From: Desulfobacterales bacterium
GTDB taxonomy: Bacteria > Desulfobacterota > Desulfobacteria > Desulfobacterales > SURF-7
Length of the DNA: 53,799 bases
Direction: 5' to 3'
Assembly (NCBI GenBank): GCA_018693105.1
Contig: JABHLN010000010.1
Location: 1-53,799, forward strand
A program made the translations under genes and the position numbers. The notes beneath the pieces were generated by a model, which ran no database searches, was not told where the DNA came from, and was given only the letters and a program-made list of their open reading frames with translations. Shown piece by piece: positions 8,228 through 18,534 of this stretch (the stretch's first letter is position 1; the number at the start of each line of letters is the position of its first letter).

Positions 8228-10264
8228 CTATTTAACAAGATGACATGAAGCCATATGTTCAGCTTTGTCTGAAGTTGTTATAAATTTTAATGCGGGCTCA
8301 TGTATTTTGCATTCTGCATAAGCAAGAGGACATCGGGTATTGAAACTACACCCTTCTGGCGGGTTTGAAGGTGAAGGGACATCACCGTAAAGGACCTGTT
8401 TTTTTGAGCTTCTCATGGGATCTGGAATTGGGATTGATGAAATCAAAGCCTGCGTATACGGATGCAGCGGGCTGGAAATAATTGTCTCTGCATCAGCATA
8501 CTCAACAATTTTACCAAGATACATAACTGCGATCCTGTCTGAAACATGCTTTACTACCGCAAGGTCGTGAGCGATAAAAAGATATGTCAGGTTCATTTCC
8601 TCCTGCAGTTCCATAAGTAAGTTCAGTATCTGAGACTGAATCGATACGTCAAGAGCAGATACCGGTTCATCACATATTATCAACCCTGGTTTTAGTGCAA
8701 TAGCTCTTGCGATTCCAATTCTCTGGCGTTGTCCACCTGAAAACTCATGGGGGTATCTATTTACAGCATTTTCCTGAAGTCCTACACGAGCAAGAAGCTT
8801 TTTCACCTCTTTTTTTCTTTCCGCAGGAGTTCCGATTTTATGAATGATAAAGGGCTCTTCAAGTATATCACCTATTGTATGTCTTGAATTAAGGGATTCA
8901 AAAGGATCCTGAAAAATCATCTGCATGTTGCGGCGTAATGGTCTTAAATCCTTTTGCCGCATCTTTAAAATATTATTCCCGTTAAATGAGACCTGGCCGG
9001 AGGTGGGATTGTAAAGCTTTAAAACACATCTTCCAAATGTTGTTTTTCCACAACCGGATTCACCCACAAGACCTACTGTTTCACCAGCATTAATCTTCAA
9101 GGAAACATCATCAACCGCATATACTTTGCCTGTCTGACGCCTGAAGATACCACCATAAATGGGGAAATGCATTTTCAGATTACTCACAACAAGACTTTCA
9201 TTTCCATCATTTAACCCGCTACCATAAATCTTAACATCATTTTTAGTGTTTATATCAAATAATGTAGATGTGGTTTCACTGAAATGGCATGCTGCAAAAT
9301 GGTTTTCACTGACTTCGGCAATTTGAGGGGGCTGTACTTTACATAACGGCTGAACAGCAGGACATCTGTTCTGGAAACGGCATCCTTCATGCATTTCATC
9401 AAGGCCTGGAACCATCCCCTTGATAATAGAAAGCCTGGTTTTTCGCTTAGTCCCAATACGCGGAATTGACGAAAGAAGCCCTTTTGTATAAGGATGAGAA
9501 GGCCTTTTAAAAAGATCCGATGCTGTTGCTGTTTCAGCTATTCTCCCTGCATACATAACTACCACGTCATCACATATCTCTGCAATCACTCCAAGATCAT
9601 GAGTGATAAAAATCACGGACATTCCATTTTCCTCTTGAAGATCTTTTATCAGCTCAAGAATTTGAGCCTGAATAGTAACATCAAGAGCTGTAGTGGGTTC
9701 ATCTGCAATAAGAATATCCGGTTTGCATGCAAGAGCCATAGCAATCATTACCCGCTGCCGCATCCCACCTGAAATCTGGTGAGGATATTCATTATATCTT
9801 ATGTCCGGATCAGGTATACCTACCCTGTCAAGTAAGTTTATTGATCTTTCTTTTACTTCCTTTTTATTTATTTCCGGAAAATGAAGTCGGTAAACTTCAC
9901 TAATCTGCCTCCCGATTTTATGAACAGGGTTTAAGGCTGCCATGGGTTCCTGAAAAATCATTGATATCTTTTTACCGCGAATATTCTGCATTTCTTCAAC
10001 CGGCATACCAACTATGTCCTTACCGTCAAAAAGTACCCGACCGTTGTCGATAACACCAGAAGGTTGAGGTAGAAGCCGCATAATGGAAAGTGCAGTAACG
10101 CTCTTTCCACATCCTGATTCCCCGACAATCCCAAGTATTTTCCCTTTTCTTAACTCAAAAGATATATCTCCAACAGCCGGTAACCTTCCTGATTCAAATT
10201 CAAAGGAAACTACGAGGTTTTCAACTTTCAATATTACTTCGCTGTCTGGCCAGTCTTTATGCAT
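8228..10264 (-). CDS. yejF: Peptide ABC transporter ATP-binding protein, two fused ATPase domains (YejF-like)
   Basis: Two sets of Walker A ([16 protein letters not shown]), signature (SGGMRQR/SGGQRQR) and Walker B motifs, with oligopeptide-type C-terminal Cys motifs. Confidence 0.9.
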   Translation of the reverse strand: MHKDWPDSEVILKVENLVVSFEFESGRLPAVGDISFELRKGKILGIVGESGCGKSVTALSIMRLLPQPSGVIDNGRVLFDGKDIVGMPVEEMQNIRGKKISMIFQEPMAALNPVHKIGRQISEVYRLHFPEINKKEVKERSINLLDRVGIPDPDIRYNEYPHQISGGMRQRVMIAMALACKPDILIADEPTTALDVTIQAQILELIKDLQEENGMSVIFITHDLGVIAEICDDVVVMYAGRIAETATASDLFKRPSHPYTKGLLSSIPRIGTKRKTRLSIIKGMVPGLDEMHEGCRFQNRCPAVQPLCKVQPPQIAEVSENHFAACHFSETTSTLFDINTKNDVKIYGSGLNDGNESLVVSNLKMHFPIYGGIFRRQTGKVYAVDDVSLKINAGETVGLVGESGCGKTTFGRCVLKLYNPTSGQVSFNGNNILKMRQKDLRPLRRNMQMIFQDPFESLNSRHTIGDILEEPFIIHKIGTPAERKKEVKKLLARVGLQENAVNRYPHEFSGGQRQRIGIARAIALKPGLIICDEPVSALDVSIQSQILNLLMELQEEMNLTYLFIAHDLAVVKHVSDRIAVMYLGKIVEYADAETIISSPLHPYTQALISSIPIPDPMRSSKKQVLYGDVPSPSNPPEGCSFNTRCPLAYAECKIHEPALKFITTSDKAEHMASCHLVK

Positions 10265-10360
10265 AAATAAATCCGATATTCATATGATACTTTTTTACAG
10301 GAGCACTCAGGATGTTTTTACTAAAACCTGATGGATCTTTTAAAACTCATTGAGGGATTA

Positions 10361-10493
10361 GAAACTATTTCAAAAAAATTGGGTTCTCGGTAAAGTACAA
10401 GTGACCTATAAAGTAGAACATACATTTAGTATGCGGGTAATTTATCTGATTTGCACTCCGCCGGGGTACTTATATTTATTTTGAGATAGCTTC
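10361..10493. repeat. Family-2 MITE-like repeat (copy b, diverged), between yejA and yejF
   Basis: GAAACTATTTCAAAAAAATT...ATTTATTTTGAGATAGCTTC. Confidence 0.85.
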
Positions 10494-10496
10494 AAA

Positions 10497-12320
10497 TTAT
10501 ATATTTTCCATTTTGTATGTTTTATCTATAATTGTAACAGGTTTTAATTTTTCTTTTCTTTTTACAGCAGCCTTTGTTGTTTCATGGACATGCTTATCAT
10601 ACCAGAAAAGACCGCCTGTGGTACTGCCGAAAGGATCAAACAGGTTTCCTGATATTTTTGTACCGGATGCTGCAGGCAACTTCCACCAACGCCAGTAAGC
10701 GTGCCGTACATAAGGCACCATGAATGTCGGTACATACATACCTATGTCATGTATTTTCTCCTGAATTTTTAAAGAAACCGCTATACGCTCATCTTCTTCA
10801 AGAGAACTTCGATAAGCTTCTATCAATTTATCCATCTCAGGATCATCAGTATTGGTTATGTTATTTGTCTGTGGTTTATGGGCATTTGTGGAATGAAAAT
10901 GTTCCCAGTATTGAGGCCTTAAAGAGGTACTCCAGCCGCTCCAGGCGACATCATGTCTTTTTTCAAGAACTTTTTTATACGCAGCCGCAGGGTCAAGCCT
11001 TTGAAGTCTCAGCTCAATCCCTGCTTTTTTTGCCTCTTCTTTAAGAACAACGAGCCTTTTAGTATGCTCATCAAAGTGATATGAGACCTCTACTGAAAAA
11101 CGTTTGCCGTTTTTCTCCCAGATTCCATCCCCTCCCCTTTTCCAATTTTCATTTTTAAGATAATTTTTTACTTTCTCAAGGTCAAAACGCCTTGCATGGA
11201 TACTATTATTAGAGTAACTGCCGTACCCCATAAAGCCGTGCTCAAGTCTGTAGTAATCATTTCTGAGAACTTTTTTTATTACTTTTTGAATATTCATTGA
11301 ATGGGCAAATGCATACCTTACTTCCTTATCTTTAAATATAGCTCTATCCTGATTCAGCCACATGCCTTGTGCTGATTGTTGTGTGTCGTTGAAAAACCAT
11401 ATTTTATGAACATAACCGTTTTCAACGACAGGAGTCTTTGTTTTAACATGCCAGTATTTCGGGATTGTAATTACAAAAGCATCAATTTTACCCTTCTTGA
11501 AATATTCCCATAAAACATTACTATCCCTTATTACTTTATATATCACAGTATTTACGTTAAAACGGTTTTTAGAATATCTATGATCCTTTGCCCACCAATT
11601 CCGTTTTCTCTTGAATTTTATATATTTCCCTTTTTTAAAATCATAAACCTGGTATGGGCCTGTATTCGGGGCAATTTTCCAATTATATTTTCTTACAAAT
11701 TTTTTATCTAGTTTCCCGTAATAATGTTCAGGTGTGGGGTTAATACCAACCCTTAAATGCAGATCCGGCTGAGCCTTTGTAGCAACAACAGCAAGAGTAT
11801 GATCATCATAAACTATAACCTTCTCGATCTCTTTTGTATAATAATCATTGTACCATGGTGCTACTATAAACTTTGAACGCATGAATTCCAGGGTATAGGC
11901 AAAATCATGGGAACTTACCGGTTTACCGTCAGACCATTTTGCCTGTTTATCAAGTTTGAAATACATGGTTTTTTTATCATCACCATATGCCCAGTGCGTT
12001 GCAATTTCAGGTATGATACTTTCAGTATTTGGGTGGATATTGATCAAACTTAACTGGTTGTCAAGAATAGCACTCCTGAAACTGCTATTTGAATCAGGGC
12101 CCACTGTACGAAAGGTAAGGGGAAAACTCATAATAGATGAATGAAATGTTCCGCCCTTTTTTGCTTCCGTTGAAGAAAAGACCGGGTCGGAATTATTAGT
12201 CAGCCATTTTAAATTTTTCGGAAGTCCCATTGCTGCGCATTTTATTTCCATTAACCCGAAAATAAAAAACGAAAAAATCACAATGGCGGCATATACTCCG
12301 CTTTTTTTTCCCATTATCAA
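10497..12320 (-). CDS. yejA: Extracellular solute-binding protein, family 5 (YejA-like)
   Basis: Signal peptide, SBP_bac_5-like sequence (ATHWAYGDDKKTMYFKLDKQAKWSDGKPVSSHDF), and a yej operon context. Confidence 0.87.
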   Translation of the reverse strand: MIMGKKSGVYAAIVIFSFFIFGLMEIKCAAMGLPKNLKWLTNNSDPVFSSTEAKKGGTFHSSIMSFPLTFRTVGPDSNSSFRSAILDNQLSLINIHPNTESIIPEIATHWAYGDDKKTMYFKLDKQAKWSDGKPVSSHDFAYTLEFMRSKFIVAPWYNDYYTKEIEKVIVYDDHTLAVVATKAQPDLHLRVGINPTPEHYYGKLDKKFVRKYNWKIAPNTGPYQVYDFKKGKYIKFKRKRNWWAKDHRYSKNRFNVNTVIYKVIRDSNVLWEYFKKGKIDAFVITIPKYWHVKTKTPVVENGYVHKIWFFNDTQQSAQGMWLNQDRAIFKDKEVRYAFAHSMNIQKVIKKVLRNDYYRLEHGFMGYGSYSNNSIHARRFDLEKVKNYLKNENWKRGGDGIWEKNGKRFSVEVSYHFDEHTKRLVVLKEEAKKAGIELRLQRLDPAAAYKKVLEKRHDVAWSGWSTSLRPQYWEHFHSTNAHKPQTNNITNTDDPEMDKLIEAYRSSLEEDERIAVSLKIQEKIHDIGMYVPTFMVPYVRHAYWRWWKLPAASGTKISGNLFDPFGSTTGGLFWYDKHVHETTKAAVKRKEKLKPVTIIDKTYKMENI

Positions 12321-12360
12321 CCCCTTTGAAAAATTTTATAAACCGGACTTTATTCTCCCT

Positions 12361-12511
12361 GATGAACTAAAAAAAATATAATAGATGGCTAAGTAAAAAT
12401 CTTCATATACAAGGCATAACATTTGGCCAGGCGTGAAGGCATACATGTAGTATGTCGAACCTCTGTCCAAAAACCATAACTCCGCAGATGGAGTTTTTTT
12501 ATGACCCACCT
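12361..12511. repeat. Family-1 repeat (copy c, diverged)
   Basis: GATGAACTAAAAAAAATATAATAGATGGCTAAGTAAAAATCTTCATATACAAGGC... Confidence 0.85.
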
Positions 12512-12516
12512 ATTCA

Positions 12517-12668
12517 TGATAAACTCGTAAAAACATATTCGATGGCTAAGTAAAAATCTTCATATACAAGGCATAGCATTTGGCCAGGCGTGAAGGCATA
12601 CAAGTAGTATGTCGAACGTCTGGCCAAATGTTATAACGCAGTAGATGGAGATTTTTACGACGCCATCC
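12517..12668. repeat. Family-1 repeat (copy d), tandem to copy c
   Basis: TGATAAACTCGTAAAAACATATTCGATGGC...TTTTTACGACGCCATCC. Confidence 0.9.
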
Positions 12669-12670
12669 AT

Positions 12671-13714
12671 CTATTCATAAATGGTATGCATTTTAGGATC
12701 AAAGGCCTCCCTCACACCTTCCCCGATAAATGTAACAGTCATTAATGTAACAACCATGGCAATAGTTACTGATCCTGCAATCCACCATGCATCCATATTC
12801 GCCCATCCCTGCTGAAGAAGCTCTCCCCAGCTTGGAATAGGCGGTGGTAAACCGAAGCCAAGATAATCTAGAGAGGTTAACGCAACTATCCCGCCTGATA
12901 TAGCAAAAGGAGCAAAAGTGACAATTATTGAGATTGTATTAGGTATAATATGTTTAAATATTATTCTGAAGTTCGAAGCCCCGAGAGTTTCGGCTGCCAA
13001 TACATATTCTCTTGTTTTTTCTTTATATGTAATTGTCCTCATTATCCATGTAATACCCATCCATCCGAAAAAAGCCATAATAAAAATCAGAATAATAAAA
13101 TTGGGAACAATTATGGAAGATACAATTATGATAACATATAAGAATGGGATATTTGACCAGATTTCAATAATTCTCTGAAAAAACAAATCAAATTTCCCCC
13201 CCCAGAAACCCATGGCGCTGCCTATGCTAACCCCTATAGAGTATGTTACAACAAGAAGAATTAATGAGAAAAAAATCGCTATCCTGAATCCATATAACAG
13301 CCTTGCAGCAATATCCCTGCCGACATTGTCAGTACCAAGATAATGCTTGTTTTCAATTGACGGGGGGAATGGCGGGTATTCATCATCCCTGAGATCATTT
13401 TCATATGAATCATAGGGTATTACAGGCATTAAAACCCAGTTACTGCTTTTCTGCTTTTTAAATTCTCGGGAAAGCTCGCGATAATTTGTTTCGTAATCAT
13501 AGTTCTGACCAAAGGTTTTCCCTGGAATCATTGCTCCGTATGTAGGTAAATATATATCCCCGCTATAGTATACTACGAGCGCTCTTTTATTTACTAAGAC
13601 TTCTGCAAAGAGTGATATTATAATCAAAAAAATAAATAACGCCAGGGAATAATACCCGCGTTTTATTGATCTAAAACGCCTTATTTTTTTTATAGTTAAA
13701 GGATTTATTTTCAT
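12671..13714 (-). CDS. yejE: ABC transporter permease (YejE-like)
   Basis: GTDNVGRDIAARLLYGFRIAI and EAA loop AAETLGASNFRIIFKHIIPN. Confidence 0.9.
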   Translation of the reverse strand: MKINPLTIKKIRRFRSIKRGYYSLALFIFLIIISLFAEVLVNKRALVVYYSGDIYLPTYGAMIPGKTFGQNYDYETNYRELSREFKKQKSSNWVLMPVIPYDSYENDLRDDEYPPFPPSIENKHYLGTDNVGRDIAARLLYGFRIAIFFSLILLVVTYSIGVSIGSAMGFWGGKFDLFFQRIIEIWSNIPFLYVIIIVSSIIVPNFIILIFIMAFFGWMGITWIMRTITYKEKTREYVLAAETLGASNFRIIFKHIIPNTISIIVTFAPFAISGGIVALTSLDYLGFGLPPPIPSWGELLQQGWANMDAWWIAGSVTIAMVVTLMTVTFIGEGVREAFDPKMHTIYE

Positions 13715-13728
13715 AATTAGTTTTTTAA

Positions 13729-14757
13729 TCAGTTAAACTCAACCCTGGGATCAACAGCGGCAACACATATATCTGATAAAACATTCCCTATTAAAAAAAG
13801 AAGCGAAGAAACAACTAAAACTCCCATTACTACGGGATAATCTCTTTGAACAACAGACTCATAACCCAAAAGACCCATTCCGTTTATATTAAAAATTTTT
13901 TCTATTAGAAAAGAACCGGTAAGTATAACTGAAATATTATTACCAAAGCTGGTTGCTATAGGCACCATGCTATTTCTTATTGCATGATGAAAAACAGCTT
14001 TTTTAAATGAAAGGCCCTTTGCTATAGCTGTGCGAACATAGTCTGAAGCCAGGTTATCCATAAGCGTATTTTTCATTAAAAAGGTCATTACTGTAAATGC
14101 ACTTACCAAATAGGAAAATAACGGGAGCATGGTATGCCATAAAAGATCTGCAACTTTCCCCCACAAAGTAAAATCTTCGAAGTCATCACTTACAAGACCT
14201 CCCAGCGGGAAAAACTCCCAATGTGATGCAAGAACAATTAAGAGAAAAATACCTACAACCCAACCCGGTATCGCATAACCTATGAAAACAATTACCGAAG
14301 ACAGGTTATCGAATGAGCTTTTATGTTTAATAGCTTTTGCAATGCCCAGTGGGATACAAACCCCGTATATGCAAAAAAGAGATATAAGCCCGAAATATAG
14401 TGAGATTGGGATTCGTTCCTTTATCATATCCCACACAGGGTCATAATATCGTGTTGATATACCAAGATCACCTGTAATAACTTTTTTAAGCCATAGAAAA
14501 TAGCTTGTTAGGACCGGCTTATCAAAGCCGTAATATTTTTTTAACTCTTCTATCTGCTCTTCAGATAAAGGCTGAGTTTGATCCGCTGAAGTTTTCCCCT
14601 GTACAGTACCTGAATTTATATTTTTCATTCGAGCCTCGGCTATCATCCTTTCTATAGGACCGCCGGGAACAAACCGTGTGATAGTAAACACCATTATTGT
14701 TATACCCAGAAAAGTAGGAATAACTAAAAGGAGGCGTCTTATAAAATATGCTGTCAT
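13729..14757 (-). CDS. yejB: ABC transporter permease (YejB-like)
   Basis: MTAYFIRRLLLVIPTFLGITIMVFTITRFVPGGP; EAA loop YVRTAIAKGLSFKKAVFHHAIRN. Confidence 0.9.
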   Translation of the reverse strand: MTAYFIRRLLLVIPTFLGITIMVFTITRFVPGGPIERMIAEARMKNINSGTVQGKTSADQTQPLSEEQIEELKKYYGFDKPVLTSYFLWLKKVITGDLGISTRYYDPVWDMIKERIPISLYFGLISLFCIYGVCIPLGIAKAIKHKSSFDNLSSVIVFIGYAIPGWVVGIFLLIVLASHWEFFPLGGLVSDDFEDFTLWGKVADLLWHTMLPLFSYLVSAFTVMTFLMKNTLMDNLASDYVRTAIAKGLSFKKAVFHHAIRNSMVPIATSFGNNISVILTGSFLIEKIFNINGMGLLGYESVVQRDYPVVMGVLVVSSLLFLIGNVLSDICVAAVDPRVEFN

Positions 14758-15336
14758 AAATATATTATTCTCCGGTATGCTCAGGTAAAACCTTTCATTT
14801 CTGGATGGACACTAACTAATATTGAGCATAAGCTCAAGTTATTATATTAAATTGAAATATAAAGAGTCCAAATCATTTAATCAATCTGCAATTAAATCTG
14901 ACGTGATTACTATTTATTCCTTAATCACCTTTCAATATTTCCCTGTAATACTTCTTTCAGATGAAGTGGTTTATCAAACCATCTAAAAAACCTGATAGGC
15001 TCGGGGACAATGCACAGAATAATTATGTTATGATTCTTTTAATCAACTTATGGCTAAACTATCGGACGATATATTGATTTTTTGATATAGATTCCCGTAT
15101 TTATCTAACACAGGTAACTTCAGAAAAGAGTGCTAAACGATTTGTTAAATAATCCTGTAGATAGTTAATTTAAAACCTCAAGATCAAACCGATTTCTTTT
15201 AAAGGTGGACAAAAGTGTAATTTTTTATTAAGAAAATAATATAAAAATGATGAACCCGTAAATATATATAAACATATGGGTAAACACTTTTAACACAGAA
15301 GACCCGCTACAGAAGAATTTACAAAGCCATTAACAT

Positions 15337-15427
15337 TGATAAACTCGTAAAAAGTATAACCGATGGCTAAGTAAAAATCTTCATATGCAAGGCATAGCGG
15401 CTGATGGAGACTTTTTACGACCCCATC
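15337..15427. repeat. Family-1 repeat (copy e), central hairpin deleted
   Basis: TGATAAACTCGTAAAAAGTATAACCGATGGC...GGCATAGCGGCTGATGGAGACTTTTTACGACCCCATCA. Confidence 0.85.
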
Positions 15428-15464
15428 AACATTAAGTTTTATATAAATAGTTTAGGAGGACTTT

Positions 15465-15911
15465 ATGAGCGAGATAGACTTACAGGAAGGTAAAATTTTA
15501 TTTGAAGGTGAATGGCTTTCTGCTGAAGAACTAAAAAAAATGATCCAGGAAAAAATGCAGGCTGAAGACATGAAGTTTGCAAATCTTGCATCTGCACTCG
15601 AAGAACTTAACAAATCACTGGAAAACTCGCACGCAGTTGAAGTAAGGGTTGTAATAACGAAAGATGAATATGAAAAATTAAAAACCCTTGGGGGCGATAA
15701 TGATATTGATTCTGTTAGAAGTGCAATACATGCTTTTATAGGAGAAGATAAAAAAGAAAAATCAGAAAAAAAGAAGATGGTCATCAAATGCCCTAAATGC
15801 AAAGCACCGATCGAAGTAACAACAAATGAAAGGCCTCTTGTTATTGAATGTAATGGCTGTGGCACAAGCGGAAGGCTGACTGCTCAAAATAAATGGGCTA
15901 AGCTTGAATAA
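15465..15911 (+). CDS. Hypothetical protein with C-terminal zinc ribbon
   Basis: 148 aa; CPKCKAPIEV...IECNGCGTSG. RBS AGGAGG just upstream. Confidence 0.7.
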   Translation: MSEIDLQEGKILFEGEWLSAEELKKMIQEKMQAEDMKFANLASALEELNKSLENSHAVEVRVVITKDEYEKLKTLGGDNDIDSVRSAIHAFIGEDKKEKSEKKKMVIKCPKCKAPIEVTTNERPLVIECNGCGTSGRLTAQNKWAKLE

Positions 15912-16389
15912 ACTCTTTACAGGAAATCACGTTTATATTTACAAGTATGATGTATGTAAAATGATACCGGTAAATATAGACGTTTTTTTGTCTGGATAAC
16001 AGACCGTTTGCACTTTTCGGATTGAAAAACAAATACATCTCTATCGTTAATCCCGCCAAGGCGGGATTAACCTTCCTTGAGCTTCAATAAAAATAAACAC
16101 CCTTCAAAGGTTTCAAGAAAAAATATTTGATAATAAAAAGACTTGAACGATCAATTCGGACCTGATCTGTATATTCAAAACAGTTAGGCTGAGATATATA
16201 AAGGTGAATAATAGGGACCTGCAGGCAGATTTAGCATCTGGATTGAACACGCCATTTGAGAAGACTGCTTATAAAAAACACTTCTAATAAAAACAATAAA
16301 GCGGTTGATAATTAAAATAAAAAAAGGGGGCCGGATACAAAATCCCTCCCCCTTTTTGAAAATACAGATAATATATAGATATAAAAATT

Positions 16390-16785
16390 TTAACGTTTTG
16401 AGAACTGGAATCTGGCCCTTGCACCTTTCTGACCGTATTTTTTACGTTCCTTGATTCTTGAATCACGAGTAACAAATCCAGCTTTTTTCAATACAGCTCT
16501 TAAATCCGGGTCCGCAAGCAAAAGCGCTTTTGTAATTCCATGCCTTACAGCACCGGCCTGTCCGGAAATCCCACCGCCTTTAACTCTGATTTTAATATCA
16601 AAAGACTCCATATTATTGGTCAGAACAAGGGGTTGAGTCAGATTCATTTTCGATGAGTCGATAGTGAAATATTCATCAAGCGGGCGATCGTTGATAATAA
16701 TTTCTCCCTTCCCGTGTTTCAGCCAGGTCCTTGCAATAGATTTTTTCCGTTTTCCTGTTGCGTAAAAGACGTTTCCCTTTTCCAT
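16390..16785 (-). CDS. rpsI: 30S ribosomal protein S9
   Basis: [15 protein letters not shown]...[12 protein letters not shown]...[17 protein letters not shown]. Confidence 0.97.
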   Translation of the reverse strand: MEKGNVFYATGKRKKSIARTWLKHGKGEIIINDRPLDEYFTIDSSKMNLTQPLVLTNNMESFDIKIRVKGGGISGQAGAVRHGITKALLLADPDLRAVLKKAGFVTRDSRIKERKKYGQKGARARFQFSKR

Positions 16786-16834
16786 TAAATACCCCGATAT
16801 ATATAAAAAATAAGATTAAGCCATGCTTTTAGAA

Positions 16835-17269
16835 TTATAAATTAAGTACTTCAGGTTCCTGTGCAGTATGCGGATTCTGGTCTCCCGAATAGACTCTTAA
16901 TTTTTTCATAAGCTTTCTTCCAAGCCTGTTTTTAGGCAACATTCCTTTTACAGCAATCCTGATAAGATCTTCAGGTCTTTTTTCCATAAGTTTTTCAGCT
17001 GTAATACCTTTTATGCCTCCCATAAAACCACTGTGGTGGTAATAGGTTTTCTGCTTCCATTTTTTACCGGTAAGGACTATCTTATCAGCATTAATAACTA
17101 TTATGGAATCACCCAGATCAGCATTGGGTGTAAAAAGCGGATTATGTTTTCCTCTAAGCCGAGCTGCTATACCTGTTGCAATCCGTCCAAGAACAGCACC
17201 CTCAGCATCAACAACATACCATTTGTTTTCATTATCAGAATTTTTTGCGCTATATGTATATTTTTTCAC
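16835..17269 (-). CDS. rplM: 50S ribosomal protein L13
   Basis: WYVVDAEGAVLGRIATGIAARLRGKHNPLFTPNADLGD...GMLPKNRLGRKLMKKLRVYSG. Confidence 0.97.
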   Translation of the reverse strand: MKKYTYSAKNSDNENKWYVVDAEGAVLGRIATGIAARLRGKHNPLFTPNADLGDSIIVINADKIVLTGKKWKQKTYYHHSGFMGGIKGITAEKLMEKRPEDLIRIAVKGMLPKNRLGRKLMKKLRVYSGDQNPHTAQEPEVLNL

Positions 17270-17465
17270 TTTTCTACTCCTAAAATCAAAAAAAGAATCT
17301 TAAGTACTTAAATAAAATTTCATCTTGTGTCAAGAAAAAACATACATATAAAACAGAATATGCTACCAATTGACACAACTAATTCATTTAAATATAATTC
17401 GCATGAATTTTCAGATTTAATATGTGAATTTTATACTCAATAATTAACAGGTTAAAAAACACAAT

Positions 17466-18104
17466 ATGAATATAAACAATTCAGCAGACCATTTAGAGAT
17501 TGAGGTCAAATACTATTTACCTGATATCATCTCAGTTCGCAACCGTATTGTCGATCTTGGAGCAGATTCTATGGGTAAAACATATGAAATGAATATACTC
17601 TTTGATGACCCCGACAGGAATCTTTTAAATAAAAAATCGGTTTTAAGGCTTAGAAAGGATACTAAAACAAAATTAACTCTAAAATCCTCTCCGGGAATAT
17701 CTGACGATGAATCCGATAAACAATTTAAAATATTCAGGGAACTTGAAGTCGAAGTAGCAAGTTTTTCAACTATGAAAAGTATCATTGAATCGCTCGGGTT
17801 CCAAAAAACCCTTATGTATGAAAAATGGAGAGAAACATTTCTGTATAAAGACATAGTCATATGTTTTGATAATATGCCTTTCGGAGATTTTCTTGAAATT
17901 GAAGGAGAAAAGGATACAATCAAACTATTTGTTCATAAAACAGGCATGAAATGGGGAAAAAGAATTCTTTTCAGCTACCCTCAATTATTCAAAACAATCA
18001 AAGAAAAAGAGAAAATATTATTCACGGATATCACATTTGAAAACTTTAAAAAAACTCCATTTGATTTTTCAAGGAATATTTCTCTTTTTGAGGCAGGCGA
18101 ATAA
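17466..18104 (+). CDS. CYTH-domain protein (class IV adenylate cyclase / CyaB-like)
   Basis: N-terminal LEIEVKYYL, SVLRLRKD, FLEIEGEKD: the CYTH pattern. Confidence 0.85.
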   Translation: MNINNSADHLEIEVKYYLPDIISVRNRIVDLGADSMGKTYEMNILFDDPDRNLLNKKSVLRLRKDTKTKLTLKSSPGISDDESDKQFKIFRELEVEVASFSTMKSIIESLGFQKTLMYEKWRETFLYKDIVICFDNMPFGDFLEIEGEKDTIKLFVHKTGMKWGKRILFSYPQLFKTIKEKEKILFTDITFENFKKTPFDFSRNISLFEAGE

Positions 18105-18135
18105 TTAGACACTAAAGATTACATATAAATGCTAT

Positions 18136-18534
18136 TTATGGTTTAATCCATTTTTCACTTGCTTCGTTAAAAGGCGCTGTGTTTGTTTTATTTGGCAATT
18201 TACTTCCTGATTGGACATAAGATACTTTTGCGTTCAAACGGCCGCCGCTTTCAACTGTGAGATCCTTGCATGCCACTGTGCCGGAGCAGTTTCCGGTTGA
18301 AAGTATTATTAATTCGTTTGAAGCTGTTACATCGCCTTCAAATCTTCCGCCAATTGTTATACTGGAAACCTTGGCTTGAGCAATTAACGATCCTTCTTCA
18401 GCAATGACAACTGTATCTCCAACAAGTGTTCCGGTTACTGTTCCCTTTATTACCAGTGTTCCTTTGCTGGAAATTGTTCCGTCTACCAATAATTCTTTAT
18501 CAATTATAGAAAGATTCTTTTTATCTCTTTTCAC
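18136..18534 (-). CDS. Bactofilin (polymer-forming cytoskeletal protein)
   Basis: SIIDKELLVDGTISSKGTLVIKGTVTGTLVGDTVVIAEEGSLIAQAKVSSITIGGRFEGDVTASNELIILSTGNCSG beta-repeat pattern. Confidence 0.92.
   Translation of the reverse strand: MKRDKKNLSIIDKELLVDGTISSKGTLVIKGTVTGTLVGDTVVIAEEGSLIAQAKVSSITIGGRFEGDVTASNELIILSTGNCSGTVACKDLTVESGGRLNAKVSYVQSGSKLPNKTNTAPFNEASEKWIKP

Noticed and set aside
16050-16071. TAATCCCGCCAAGGCGGGATTA palindrome (similar at about 8200)
   Set aside because: Likely a terminator-like or common short palindrome; not enough evidence for a specific role.
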